A DNA stretch of 64,000 nucleotides from GYS-P2D sp964522505 (GCA_964522505.1 CAZFWJ010000010.1:13952-77951); one strand, 5' to 3'. Positions 42,401 through 51,679 are shown, numbered from the stretch's first letter. Program-made: numbers and translations. The notes: generated from the letters alone by a model not told the origin.

Positions 42401-43013
42401 GATACTACCCCAGGCATATTATCAGAGTGATGATATCCTTAACATGGCCCAAAACCTGTTGGGGAAGGTGATTTCTTCTAACATAAATGGAGTGTTGGTA
42501 GCTGGCCGCATTGTAGAAACTGAAGCCTATCGTGCCTCAGATGATAAGGGCAGTCACGCCTATCCGAATAAGCGCACCAAAAGAACGATACATCAGTTTG
42601 AGTCAGGGGGTAGCAGCTATATCTACTTGTGTTATGGGATTCATCATCTGTTCAATGTGATAACGGGCCCTGAGGATCAAGGCCACGTGGTATTGGTGAG
42701 AGCGGTAGAGCTTACAATAGGAGAGGAAATTGCCAGATCTCGAAGGAATATCAAAGGTTCGATTGAAAACTTAACCAACGGACCGGGTAAATGGACCCAA
42801 GCTTTTGGTATCACAACAGAGTTGAACAATCAACCTCTATATGACGCCGATGCTCCGATACAACTATACGACGGAGATGAAGTGCTGCTGGACTCTATCG
42901 TTGCAGGACCACGTGTAGGTATAGCTTATGCAGTGGAGTGTGCCCATTGGCCTTGGCGATTTAGAATACGGAATAACAAGTGGACCAGCAAACCTGATGA
43001 GGTCAGCTATTGA
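42270..43013 (+). CDS. DNA-3-methyladenine glycosylase (AAG/MPG family)
   Basis: Removes alkylated purines from DNA. Signature segments: AQNLLGKVISS, GRIVETEAYRASDDKGSHAY (with the catalytic Glu of the family), GSSYIYLCYGIHHLFNVITG and LTNGPGKWTQAFGI. The start is uncertain. The conserved N-terminus (LPQAYYQSDDILNMAQ) begins around 42405, but the only in-frame ATG upstream is at 42270, inside guaB in another frame; TTG 42309 also exists, and ATG 42444 would lose conserved residues. ATT or ATA just after the guaB stop are possible non-standard starts. Coordinates use the ATG; the first ~40 residues are probably not translated. Confidence 0.8.
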   Translation: MERKIFLRFRVHLLSRLPAQGYSRVTHIILRLLKNRLIILDADKILPQAYYQSDDILNMAQNLLGKVISSNINGVLVAGRIVETEAYRASDDKGSHAYPNKRTKRTIHQFESGGSSYIYLCYGIHHLFNVITGPEDQGHVVLVRAVELTIGEEIARSRRNIKGSIENLTNGPGKWTQAFGITTELNNQPLYDADAPIQLYDGDEVLLDSIVAGPRVGIAYAVECAHWPWRFRIRNNKWTSKPDEVSY

Positions 43014-43156
43014 TTATGCTTAGCTTGCCAACCGCACAAAAGGAATATAATCCCGGTGGGTTGACCTTACATAAAGAACAATGTTTGAAATACCCGAATA
43101 TTAAAACGTTTTTTTTAGTGTTTGTCAAAACGGTCAACCTATATCAAGGCGGACAT

Positions 43157-43570
43157 TTACTCACTACCAATTAAATACTCCTCTTCACAGGCCCAAAGGC
43201 CACCGTACTCTAGAGCAATGGTCCGGTCCTTAGATATTTTGACATATTCGGGATCTGAGGTCATTTCTATAAAGTTCTGGAGTGCTGGATATCTCACTAA
43301 TAATACCACATGGGCTTGGTCCTGATCATCACCAATCAGTGTACTCTTAACTTGACCTCGCCAGATGAGTTGAGCGCCATGTTTTTTCATGAATGGTAAT
43401 GCATTAAGCCCGTATCTCATATAGGCCTCAATGCCGGTCTCATTGCCAGCTTCAGTCTTTTGACGAAATTTTAGGACGTTAATCATAGTGACAGGAGTGT
43501 CCTTCGGATAGCTTGCCACCATTTTTTGGAACTGCTCTTTAGTTGGATGTATTTGATTAGTGAGTTGCAT
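43157..43570 (-). CDS. DUF1330-type ferredoxin-fold protein
   Basis: 137 residues of the dimeric alpha/beta barrel fold: VTMINVLKFRQKTEAG, GIEAYMRYGLNALPFMKKHG, VVLLVRYPALQNFIEMTSDP and RTIALEYGGLWACEE, the conserved order for DUF1330 relatives. Cytoplasmic, no cofactor motif. It starts 3 bases after the haloalkane dehalogenase stop, so it belongs to the same transcript. Many proteins of this fold act on or bind small hydrophobic molecules; function here is unknown. Confidence 0.8.
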   Translation of the reverse strand: MQLTNQIHPTKEQFQKMVASYPKDTPVTMINVLKFRQKTEAGNETGIEAYMRYGLNALPFMKKHGAQLIWRGQVKSTLIGDDQDQAHVVLLVRYPALQNFIEMTSDPEYVKISKDRTIALEYGGLWACEEEYLIGSE

Positions 43571-43573
43571 GGT

Positions 43574-44473
43574 TTATGTATTTTGAATAAAGTCAATCAT
43601 TAGCTGAGCGATTTCTGGACCCTTGTCTTCCTGTAGGAAATGACCTGCACCTTCGATGATGGTATGTGCTTGATTTTTTGCACCTGGAACAAATTTTTGA
43701 AAGGCCTTATGTCCTCCTTTAGTAATAGGATCACTATCACTGAATAGTGTTAAGGTCGGCTTATTCCATTGCATCAGCACGCCCCAAGCATTTTTATTAT
43801 TTCCCGCCTCTGGATCCTCTGTTGAGGTTGGGACGAGTGATGGAAAAATTTTAGCGCCTGCCATATATGTGGGATCAGGATATGGCGCTTCATATGCTGC
43901 TATCTCTGCATCCGAGAGTTTGCGGACTGTACTATTCTGGAGTATTTTGCCTATGGGTAGCACATCTACTGTCTGACTAAATTTTTGCCATTTCAAGAAT
44001 TCTTCGGGGAAGCCCTGTTCACCCGTTGGCAGACCAGTATTGCCAACTACGAGTCGATCAAATTTGTCAGGTTGTGCTGCTAAGAGACGGAGCCCTATGA
44101 GGCCACCCCAATCCTGACAGAATAGATTGATGCCCGTAAGTCCAAGATTATCTAACCAAATAGTCATCCAGCTAAGATGACTGGCATAAGTGTAGTCCGA
44201 CTGCTCTGTAGGCTTAGACGATTTCCCAAATCCTATGAGGTCTGGAACCACTACTCTATAGCCGGCCTCAGCGAATATAGGAATCATAAATCTGTATAGA
44301 AATGACCAGCTAGGCTCGCCATGCAGCAATAATACTACAGGTCCATCCTTAGGTCCTTCATCAACATAGTGAATGGTGAGCCCATCTCCTATATCCATCA
44401 TATTCGGTTCAAAGGGATAGTTTGGTATTGAAGCAAATGCTTCTGCAGGCGTATTTTTTATAGTCATATTCAT
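43574..44473 (-). CDS. Haloalkane dehalogenase (alpha/beta hydrolase, HLD-I-like)
   Basis: 299 residues. Oxyanion segment LLHGEPSWSFLYR at 49-61; nucleophile D121 in CQDWGG with adjacent halide-stabilising W122; a cap-domain W162 (FLKWQKF) that fits the second halide Trp; acid D248 in FSDSDPITKG; base H278 in GAGHFLQED. The Asp nucleophile followed by Trp, with this acid position after strand 7, is the HLD-I arrangement and separates it from epoxide hydrolases. Converts a carbon-halogen bond to an alcohol plus halide. No signal peptide. Lies downstream of the DUF3604 gene by 99 bases and upstream of the DUF1330 gene. Confidence 0.85.
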   Translation of the reverse strand: MNMTIKNTPAEAFASIPNYPFEPNMMDIGDGLTIHYVDEGPKDGPVVLLLHGEPSWSFLYRFMIPIFAEAGYRVVVPDLIGFGKSSKPTEQSDYTYASHLSWMTIWLDNLGLTGINLFCQDWGGLIGLRLLAAQPDKFDRLVVGNTGLPTGEQGFPEEFLKWQKFSQTVDVLPIGKILQNSTVRKLSDAEIAAYEAPYPDPTYMAGAKIFPSLVPTSTEDPEAGNNKNAWGVLMQWNKPTLTLFSDSDPITKGGHKAFQKFVPGAKNQAHTIIEGAGHFLQEDKGPEIAQLMIDFIQNT

Positions 44474-44572
44474 TTCTTCCGTGATGAATCTATCACTTAA
44501 GACATCGTATCACGATTCTTGTTCACAGTGATGAAGGAGATAATTGTCATTTATTGGGTTCGAAGAAATTTA

Positions 44573-46486
44573 CTATCGCACAGCATTGTACCATATCGGC
44601 GAACTCCAAGCCCGCTCCTGTATAGTTTTAGGAATCGACTCCGGATAGCTCACGCCATGTCTGATCTCGTCCCAGAGACTGTATCTAGGAGTTTCAACTT
44701 CTAATACCCGTGCATAATAAAACGCATCTAGAGAAGGGTCGAAATCTGGATCTCGCCAGACTACTGAGAGTTCTGTATTGCCTAATGATTGATCTACAGC
44801 TCCAGTGGTGAGATCAACTACCTCCACGAGGGGATCTACAGTACCATCGACATTTACTGTGCGGTCATCTGATAGGGCGACATCATAAATTTTTTCTTTC
44901 ATCTCCTCGTCCTCGTACCAACCCTTGATGATCTGGATACGATCCAAGTTGGCATTGATAGGGTCTTTGCTAGCCCATACGATGAATTGTGGTCCTCTAT
45001 TATTGCTGAATTCTCCAGATTGAGTGTCTCTTGATAAGTCACTGCCCATCGGGACACCCTTGTCATATCCGTCTTCTACCATATCATCATAGCTGCTATA
45101 TCTCGACTCAAAGTCATAGCCCCCGAAGAACCGAACTTTCATCCGTGTACCACTGGTAGCATAAGTCTCCTTGCGTGCCATGGCATCATAGATGTCTGAC
45201 CTGGTATTGGCGGGAGCCCAGACTGCCATCAAGCCACCAGGATTGACAGCGACATGCGTCTTGACATCAGGATCTAATATCCAATCTCTTGCTACTCTGG
45301 TTTCAGCTCTGAGGTCTATCTGACAGTGATTGCCTATATAGTCATCATCTTCTTCTGTATTACCTGGCGTTGCATTGTGTGAGTCGGTACTGCCGATGAC
45401 ACCATACTTATATGGATTGATCCCGAATTCATCTTGATACTTCAGGCCGCGCTTCAGCGTATGTCTGATAAAATTATTGATTAGGGGTGGCCCTTGGTTA
45501 TAGTTTTCAAAATCTGCGAACTCGTCATTTTCCCAGAAGCTAGCGTAAACCTCTGAATTTCCCTTGGCCTGATGGATTTCCACTAGTGGTTCATTGGCAT
45601 TGCGCTGCTCCACATAATCCAAATCTATCGGCGAGCCGTCTGCTCGCTCCTCTGGAAAGGCCCACCCGCCACTCAGATTACTATTATGAGGCACTGCCAT
45701 TACTGTTGCGCCTGCTGATCGGAAGCCATCTAATGATTGCCACAACTGTTCCTCATCGGTGGCCTCAATGGCGCTGATAGGATAATCGGGCACTACCATA
45801 TCTCTGAAGAACACATTGCGATGACCATGCATTATGCCTATGCCGAGAGTCCACTCGTAAGCGGCAAAAGTGGTGAACTCTCCAGGCTTATAGTGATGCT
45901 CAGCGGCTTCGAGGGCAATATCCCAGGCAGCTATAGTCGTCTCAAATCCTCTAAAAAACCTAGGGTGATTCTTGGTGGCATTGCCAGTATTCCGTAGCAT
46001 TTTTAGAAAAAATTCCTGCTGTTTAGCGGTGTCTTGTCCTATCGAACGAACCGTCCTCGGTCCAATGGTATTATACCCTGGAGCCTCTGGCATATTAATC
46101 GTAAACAACTCTCCGAGATACTCAGAATGATCAGTGACCGCAGCAAAGTCTAATGGGCGTTTAATTTTGACTGACTGCCCTAATACAGGTATCGCAGTGC
46201 CTTGAGCAAATTGATAAGCTTGGTCTGGAGTTCCTGTTGTCCCGCCTATATATGCGTCAAACGAGAATGCCGTATGAACATGCATATCACCAAAGAATAC
46301 ATCCTTCAATGGATTCTTATCAACGCTGGCTTCCAGCTCAGTCCAGTCTTTAGTGGCACGGTCTCTGATCTCATTATTCACTGGATCGAGTACTGGACCG
46401 GGAGGGTTAATTAATCGCCAAGCTATATAAGCTATGATGGCGATTATGAGTAGTGCAATCAGTATCCAATTAAATCGTCGTGACAT
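44573..46486 (-). CDS. DUF3604 (PHP-like) membrane-anchored protein
   Basis: 637 residues. An N-terminal transmembrane anchor (RFNWILIALLIIAIIAYIAW) is followed by a large periplasm-facing domain. Metal-ligand-like motifs of the PHP phosphoesterase fold are visible: FFGDMHVHTAFSFDAY near 64, FAAVTDHSEYLGE near 113, and IGSTDSHNATPGN near 365. DUF3604 proteins are common in marine bacteria and have no firm biochemical role. Its start overlaps the aldehyde dehydrogenase stop by one base, so the two are translated together. Confidence 0.85.
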   Translation of the reverse strand: MSRRFNWILIALLIIAIIAYIAWRLINPPGPVLDPVNNEIRDRATKDWTELEASVDKNPLKDVFFGDMHVHTAFSFDAYIGGTTGTPDQAYQFAQGTAIPVLGQSVKIKRPLDFAAVTDHSEYLGELFTINMPEAPGYNTIGPRTVRSIGQDTAKQQEFFLKMLRNTGNATKNHPRFFRGFETTIAAWDIALEAAEHHYKPGEFTTFAAYEWTLGIGIMHGHRNVFFRDMVVPDYPISAIEATDEEQLWQSLDGFRSAGATVMAVPHNSNLSGGWAFPEERADGSPIDLDYVEQRNANEPLVEIHQAKGNSEVYASFWENDEFADFENYNQGPPLINNFIRHTLKRGLKYQDEFGINPYKYGVIGSTDSHNATPGNTEEDDDYIGNHCQIDLRAETRVARDWILDPDVKTHVAVNPGGLMAVWAPANTRSDIYDAMARKETYATSGTRMKVRFFGGYDFESRYSSYDDMVEDGYDKGVPMGSDLSRDTQSGEFSNNRGPQFIVWASKDPINANLDRIQIIKGWYEDEEMKEKIYDVALSDDRTVNVDGTVDPLVEVVDLTTGAVDQSLGNTELSVVWRDPDFDPSLDAFYYARVLEVETPRYSLWDEIRHGVSYPESIPKTIQERAWSSPIWYNAVR

Positions 46487-47910
46487 TAAAAGTACTTTAT
46501 GCTCAAGTCGATCATCTTTTGCTTAAGATCAGTGTATGGAGGCGCCATCAACTCAATAGCACTTATTGGGCTCCACTGTTTTAATACAGCACGAGCATTA
46601 GAAAATGCCTCAAAGCCATACTTGCCATGCGCCTTGCCAATACCGCTGTTATTCACTCCACCAAATGGAAGATTATTGTTGAAAAAGTGGATGGCACTGT
46701 GATTGATACAGGTACCACCAGCACTGGTTTCATTAATGATCTTATTGATGTTTTTCTTCTTGCGACTGTAGATATATAACGCCAGAGGTTTCTCTCTTTT
46801 ATTGATTTTATTGAGCGCAACATCTATGTCTGTATAGGTCATGATCGGCAGCAATGGTCCAAATATCTCGTGGAGCATCAGATCCATCTCAGCATTGACA
46901 TTAGAGATGATAGTCGGTTCGATGAAGTCTTGATCGCCATCCATCTTTCCACCACCTTCAATTTTGACATCGTGATTCATGGCCTCGTCCATATAGCTCT
47001 TGACACGATTGAAGTGCTTGTTATTCACGATGCGACAATACGACTCAGACTGCCCGATGGTGTCTCCGTACATCTTTTTGATATTGCTATTGATTTCTTC
47101 GATGAGTTCATCTTTCTTGCTCTCATGTACATAGATGTAGTCTGGTGCTATGCAGACCTGTCCATTGTTTAAGCATTTGGACCATGCGATACGCTTCGCA
47201 GCGGTCTTGATATTTGCTGTTTCATCAACTATGGTTGGAGATTTACCACCTAACTCCAGCGTTACTGAAGTCAAGTTCTTAGCGGCTGCCGCCATGACGA
47301 CCTTTCCTATGGATGGTGCACCTGTAAAGAAGATGTGATTGAATGGTAACTCAAGTAGAGCCTTAGAACTTTCGATTCCTCCCTGTACTACGGTTATTTC
47401 CTTGGGATCAAATAGATCAGCAATCATATCCGTCATCACCTGTGAGATGTGGGGAGTATGCTCGGATGGTTTTAACATGACACAATTGCCTGCAGCAATT
47501 GCCGAGATCATCGGTCCGAAAGTCAAATTAAGTGGAAAGTTCCACGGGGAAATTATGAGACATACGCCTTTAGGTTCGTAGTGTATCCAAGAACTTGAGC
47601 CCATCAGTGATAGCGGTGTGTTGACATGCTGTGGTCTCATCCATCTTCTGAGATGGCTGATTGTATGCTTGATGTCTCCCGTCACTGGATAGATTTCAGT
47701 AAGATCCACTTCGCTCGGATGTTTGCGATAATCTTCGTGAAGTGCTTTGCGTATTTTCTCCTTATTGTTAAGAACCGCTTTATGCAGTTTTTTTAGCTTC
47801 TGAATACGTTCTTTGGCACTTGTTCTGGCAACGAGGCGTTGATGATCGACTTGTGAGTCAAATAGGGCTTTGACATTTATAGAAGATTTGGATTTAACCG
47901 CTGTAGGCAT
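46486..47910 (-). CDS. Aldehyde dehydrogenase, class 3/fatty-aldehyde type
   Basis: 474 residues, the shorter length typical of class 3 and fatty aldehyde dehydrogenases. SPWNFPLNLTFGPMISAIAA at 121-140 and LKPSEHTPHIS bind NAD(P); FFTGAPSIGK is the Gly-rich motif; the general base is E219 (LELGGKSP) and the catalytic Cys C253 (GQVCIAPDY). Oxidises an aldehyde to an acid; a long-chain aldehyde substrate is suggested by the subfamily and by the TetR and fatty-acid-hydroxylase genes beside it. Confidence 0.92.
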   Translation of the reverse strand: MPTAVKSKSSINVKALFDSQVDHQRLVARTSAKERIQKLKKLHKAVLNNKEKIRKALHEDYRKHPSEVDLTEIYPVTGDIKHTISHLRRWMRPQHVNTPLSLMGSSSWIHYEPKGVCLIISPWNFPLNLTFGPMISAIAAGNCVMLKPSEHTPHISQVMTDMIADLFDPKEITVVQGGIESSKALLELPFNHIFFTGAPSIGKVVMAAAAKNLTSVTLELGGKSPTIVDETANIKTAAKRIAWSKCLNNGQVCIAPDYIYVHESKKDELIEEINSNIKKMYGDTIGQSESYCRIVNNKHFNRVKSYMDEAMNHDVKIEGGGKMDGDQDFIEPTIISNVNAEMDLMLHEIFGPLLPIMTYTDIDVALNKINKREKPLALYIYSRKKKNINKIINETSAGGTCINHSAIHFFNNNLPFGGVNNSGIGKAHGKYGFEAFSNARAVLKQWSPISAIELMAPPYTDLKQKMIDLSIKYF

Positions 47911-47969
47911 AGGACTATATTTTATTCTATCAATTTATCACAATTATCTCCTGTTTATTGTTGATAGGG

Positions 47970-48593
47970 TTATGTAAATTTTGCGATATCTATGAATTTT
48001 GATAATTCTTCTTTACCCTTGTTAGTAAGATGGGGATAGATTAATGACCAGGTCTCTTCCTGCAGATCTTCTATTTCGTGATTCATTCCTCTTACAATAC
48101 ATCGAGATAGCCAGAATGATCCAGTTAACCATAGTTGACGTGATAGAAATGCATAAATGTTAGAAGATTCATATTTTTTTATGCGCCCAGAATTCGAAAA
48201 TTCTTTTAGTACATCGTGTAACCGTGAGATTTGATTGTCAATATGTATTTTATGTTGTTCAGCAATTTTTGGATAACCTCTGACTATGTCCACTAAGTCT
48301 GAATAGAAAAACTTTAAGTTCTTTTGGAGCTTAAAAAAATCGCCAATCTGATTATGTAAACTACTCAAGTTGATTTCATCCACTTCGAGTGGTACACTCT
48401 TGTGAAGTTCTTGCTGAAAATGTAGGTAAACAGCGCTCATCAGATCATCTTTCTTTGGGAAATGATAGGTGACGTTACCTGGACTTAGGGAAAGACTGTC
48501 GGCAATCTTAAGAAAGCTAACATTGCTGAAGCCCTGCTTATTGAATAACTCAATAGCCTTAAGGATAATTTTGGTTTTAGTGTCAATTTTCAT
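47970..48593 (-). CDS. TetR family transcriptional regulator
   Basis: 207 residues. The N-terminal helix-turn-helix spans about 20-55: GFSNVSFLKIADSLSLSPGN then VTYHFPKKDDLMSAVY. The C-terminal ligand-binding domain is helical and unlike any I can name. It is the first gene of the minus-strand run (ALDH starts 59 bases after its stop) and is divergent from the hydroxylase-CDGSH gene; a perfect inverted repeat lies between the two starts. Autoregulation plus control of both transcripts is the simplest reading. Confidence 0.9.
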   Translation of the reverse strand: MKIDTKTKIILKAIELFNKQGFSNVSFLKIADSLSLSPGNVTYHFPKKDDLMSAVYLHFQQELHKSVPLEVDEINLSSLHNQIGDFFKLQKNLKFFYSDLVDIVRGYPKIAEQHKIHIDNQISRLHDVLKEFSNSGRIKKYESSNIYAFLSRQLWLTGSFWLSRCIVRGMNHEIEDLQEETWSLIYPHLTNKGKEELSKFIDIAKFT

Positions 48594-48611
48594 GCAGCAG
48601 GATTAGTACGA

Positions 48612-48637
48612 TTGTACTATATTAGGTGATAGTACAA
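48612..48637. promoter_or_regulatory. Candidate TetR operator
   Basis: Perfect 8-bp inverted repeat TTGTACTA/TAGTACAA separated by 10 bases, within the 68-base gap between the tetR start (48593) and the hydroxylase start (48662). An overlapping half-site TAGTAC at 48604-48609 pairs with GTACTA at 48614-48619, giving three half-sites in 34 bases. Confidence 0.6.
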
Positions 48638-48661
48638 AAAAATTATCTAAACTACTATTCC

Positions 48662-49732
48662 ATGGATTGGCTCAGCATCCCAAATATTGATGTATATTCA
48701 GTTATAGGCATTCTGCTTTTTTTCGCACTGATTGAGGTTGTCCTTGGTCATTATCACAATGACAATAGGGATAGGACAGATTGGATATTAGAGCTAATTG
48801 GTTTTTTCGTTGTCGCATTCACTAAAACCATTCAAGTATTACTTATTGTATTCGTAGGAGATGCACTATTGCCACAATTTTCCAATGTATTGCAAAGTTG
48901 GTCACTTTGGCTGGCTATTCCCTTCTACCTATTCATTGATGACGTTTCTCAATATTGGTATCACCGCTCTGCTCACGAGTATGAGTGGCTCTGGAAGCAT
49001 CACAGAGTACATCATGCCGCTCAAGATATGGGCATATTAGTGAGTTATAGAAACTCTTGGGTATACTATCTTCTCATGCCCAATCTTTGGTGGGGAGCTA
49101 TTTGTACTTTCTTAGGTCTTGCTCCGGCAGTAATATTTGGCTTGCTATTTAAGCAAGTCATTGTTACTAGTACGCACAGCACATGGACCTGGGATACTGC
49201 ATTGTACAAGCATAAATGGCTCAACCCATTAGCCACAGTAATAGAACGTATATTTATTACGCCGGCCTTTCATTTTTCACATCATGGAACTTCTATGGCC
49301 GATAATGTCAGTGATCCTAATGGCAATTTTGGCAATACCTTTTCGCTATGGGATCAGATGTTTGGCACTGCCAAGTTCACCAGACAGTATCCAGAGAAAT
49401 TTGGCCTGCTTGAAGATCCTAAAGATCCATGGTATTCACATTTACTATATCCATTTATGAAGTCACCGCTTAAGGAGAGTGAGTTGCATAAGGATTTTAA
49501 GAAAGAGAAGAACACTGGCACTACACCTTATCAAGAGGTACTACCAGCAGGGACCTATCTATATTGCCAATGTGGCTATAGTAAGAATCAACCATTCTGC
49601 AATGGTTTTCACAATGGCACGAAGATTAAGCCACTCAAGTTTGAAGTGAAGTCGGAGCGTAAGGTGTCGATCTGTACCTGCAAGCTGACTAAGACTCCGC
49701 CCTATTGTGATGATTCGCATTTAAGTATTTAA
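48662..49732 (+). CDS. Fatty acid hydroxylase/sterol desaturase fused to CDGSH-like iron-sulfur motifs
   Basis: 356 residues from ATG 48662 (GTG 48626 would add 12). The first ~280 residues form a membrane-bound di-iron hydroxylase with several membrane helices and the His boxes HRSAH (101-105), HRVHH (114-118) and HFSHHG near 226. The last ~65 residues carry two CDGSH-type motifs: CQCGYSKNQPFCNGFH and CTCKLTKTPPYCDDSH, each with three Cys and one His placed as in 2Fe-2S CDGSH proteins, although the Asp is Asn in the first. A built-in electron-transfer module is the natural reading. Substrate unknown; sterol, alkyl or fatty chains are possible. Confidence 0.88.
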   Translation: MDWLSIPNIDVYSVIGILLFFALIEVVLGHYHNDNRDRTDWILELIGFFVVAFTKTIQVLLIVFVGDALLPQFSNVLQSWSLWLAIPFYLFIDDVSQYWYHRSAHEYEWLWKHHRVHHAAQDMGILVSYRNSWVYYLLMPNLWWGAICTFLGLAPAVIFGLLFKQVIVTSTHSTWTWDTALYKHKWLNPLATVIERIFITPAFHFSHHGTSMADNVSDPNGNFGNTFSLWDQMFGTAKFTRQYPEKFGLLEDPKDPWYSHLLYPFMKSPLKESELHKDFKKEKNTGTTPYQEVLPAGTYLYCQCGYSKNQPFCNGFHNGTKIKPLKFEVKSERKVSICTCKLTKTPPYCDDSHLSI

Positions 49733-49855
49733 AGAACAGCTTTAAGGGTAGGGGGCAACTGGCACCAAGAAGACTATAAGATGATATAACAATAGTTAAG
49801 TGATAATTCAAGTAGAATTAAGCACTTTTATGCTCTCTAATCAAGCTACCTGAGA

Positions 49856-51679
49856 GTGATCGCTACACCATTAGAAATTCTCCAGTCCATATATGGGTAT
49901 CAGTCCTTCAGGCCGATGCAGGCCGAGATCATCGATCATGTCTTAGAAGGTCAGAGCACATTGGTTATCCTACCTACAGGAGGAGGGAAGTCCATCTGTT
50001 TTCAGATTCCAGCATTGTGCTTGGAGGGAATAACGATTGTTGTTTCTCCCCTGATCGCCCTGATGACAGATCAGGTTATGGCCTTAACGGAGCTTGGTGT
50101 TGCTGCCGCTTGCATGCACTCGTCATTGTCATCAATAGAAAAAAGAGAAATCACTGAGCAGATCCAAGAAGGTAGTCTTAAGATGCTCTATATGGCACCA
50201 GAAAGTCTGCTACAGGAACGTTTTCTTAGGTTTATCAGCGGTATTAAAATCGGTTTGATAGCGATAGATGAAGCGCATTGTATATCGGTTTGGGGGAATG
50301 ATTTTAGGCCGGAGTATACCAAGTTAGGGATGTTGTGTCAGGAGATGCCTGAAGTGCCAATCATCGCCTTAACAGCTACTGCAGATAGGGCCACTCAACA
50401 GGATATCCTTAAACAACTGAGCATGCCAGATGCTCGGATGTTTTTGGGAAGTTTCGAGCGCGGTAATCTCACGATCAGGTCATCGCCAGGTCAAGATCGA
50501 TTCAGCAAGATTCTAAGATTTCTATTTAGATTCAAGGGCGATACAGGTATCATCTATTGTCTTAGTCGCAAGGGAGTGGAGAGTCTCTCTAAAAAACTCA
50601 ATGAGGCAGGCTATAAAAGTGCCTATTATCATGCTGGCATGGACGGACTCAGCCGCAATCGAGTCCAACAACGGTTTCAAAATGATGAGCTAAAGATCGT
50701 CTGCGCCACAATCGCTTTTGGTATGGGTATAGATAAGTCAAATGTCAGATTTGTCATCCACTATAATCTGCCCAAGAACATTGAAGGTTACTATCAAGAA
50801 ATTGGTAGAGCAGGGCGAGATGGATTGGGGTCAGAATGCCTGCTATTCTATAGTTGGGCAGACAAGACGAGACTGCAACAGTTCATCGATGAGGGCGATG
50901 GCAACGAGACGTTTAAGCGTGTACAAACTGAAAAACTCAATAGGATGTGGGAATGCGCCACCGCCTCGAGTTGTCGGACAAATCTGATCCTCAATTATTT
51001 TGGAGAGTATCGATCTAAAGGATGTGAACACTGTGATAATTGTCTCAGCCCGCCCCAAGTATTCGACGGTACGATATTAGCTCAAAAGGCGCTTTCGGCG
51101 ATCTATAGAACACAACAAAGCGTCAAGACGGATCTGCTCATAGATATTTTAAGGGGCTCTGGAAAGCAAGAGGTAATCATGAGGGGTTTTCATGAGATTA
51201 AAACTTATGGTGCGGGTCGTGATCTGCCCTTCTTGGATTGGAAGGATTATATCATACAGATGCTAAATCAGGGCATCATCGCTATAGATTATACTCAAGG
51301 TTCGTCACTCAAGGCTACCCCATTGACGCAAGCTGTCTTATCTGGCGAGCAATCCATATCTCTGGTCAAGTTTCAGAAATCTCAGTTATCAGAAAAGAAG
51401 AAGATTAGCAAAGTAGGGCTAATTAGAGATGACCTATTCGAACAATTGAGACAGTGGAGACTCCGCACTGCCAAAGCAAAAGGGATACCAGCATATGCGG
51501 TATTTAATGATGCTACCCTGAATGAGATCTCACAATCTAAACCCATTGTAGTTGATGATTTATTGATGATCAATGGCATCGGGAAGAAGAAGAAAGAGGA
51601 CTATGGCGAGCAGATATTAAAAGTCATAAAGGAATACCTCTCCGCACAAAATTCTAATAAAGCGGGGAAGGCTAATTAG
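49856..51679 (+). CDS. recQ: ATP-dependent DNA helicase, RecQ family
   Basis: 607 residues starting at GTG 49856. Motif 0 YGYQSFRPMQAEII, Walker A TGGGKS at 41-46, DEAH box at 138-141, motif IV-VI segments GIIYCLSRKGVE, ATIAFGMGIDKSNVRFVIH and YYQEIGRAGRDG. The RQC zinc cysteines are present (ECATASSCR; GCEHCDNC). The C-terminal ~75 residues form an HRDC domain (LRQWRLRTAKAKGIPAYAVF). Unwinds 3'-5' in recombination and fork repair. Many Bacteroidota encode more than one RecQ, so paralogues may exist elsewhere. Confidence 0.95.
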   Translation: MIATPLEILQSIYGYQSFRPMQAEIIDHVLEGQSTLVILPTGGGKSICFQIPALCLEGITIVVSPLIALMTDQVMALTELGVAAACMHSSLSSIEKREITEQIQEGSLKMLYMAPESLLQERFLRFISGIKIGLIAIDEAHCISVWGNDFRPEYTKLGMLCQEMPEVPIIALTATADRATQQDILKQLSMPDARMFLGSFERGNLTIRSSPGQDRFSKILRFLFRFKGDTGIIYCLSRKGVESLSKKLNEAGYKSAYYHAGMDGLSRNRVQQRFQNDELKIVCATIAFGMGIDKSNVRFVIHYNLPKNIEGYYQEIGRAGRDGLGSECLLFYSWADKTRLQQFIDEGDGNETFKRVQTEKLNRMWECATASSCRTNLILNYFGEYRSKGCEHCDNCLSPPQVFDGTILAQKALSAIYRTQQSVKTDLLIDILRGSGKQEVIMRGFHEIKTYGAGRDLPFLDWKDYIIQMLNQGIIAIDYTQGSSLKATPLTQAVLSGEQSISLVKFQKSQLSEKKKISKVGLIRDDLFEQLRQWRLRTAKAKGIPAYAVFNDATLNEISQSKPIVVDDLLMINGIGKKKKEDYGEQILKVIKEYLSAQNSNKAGKAN

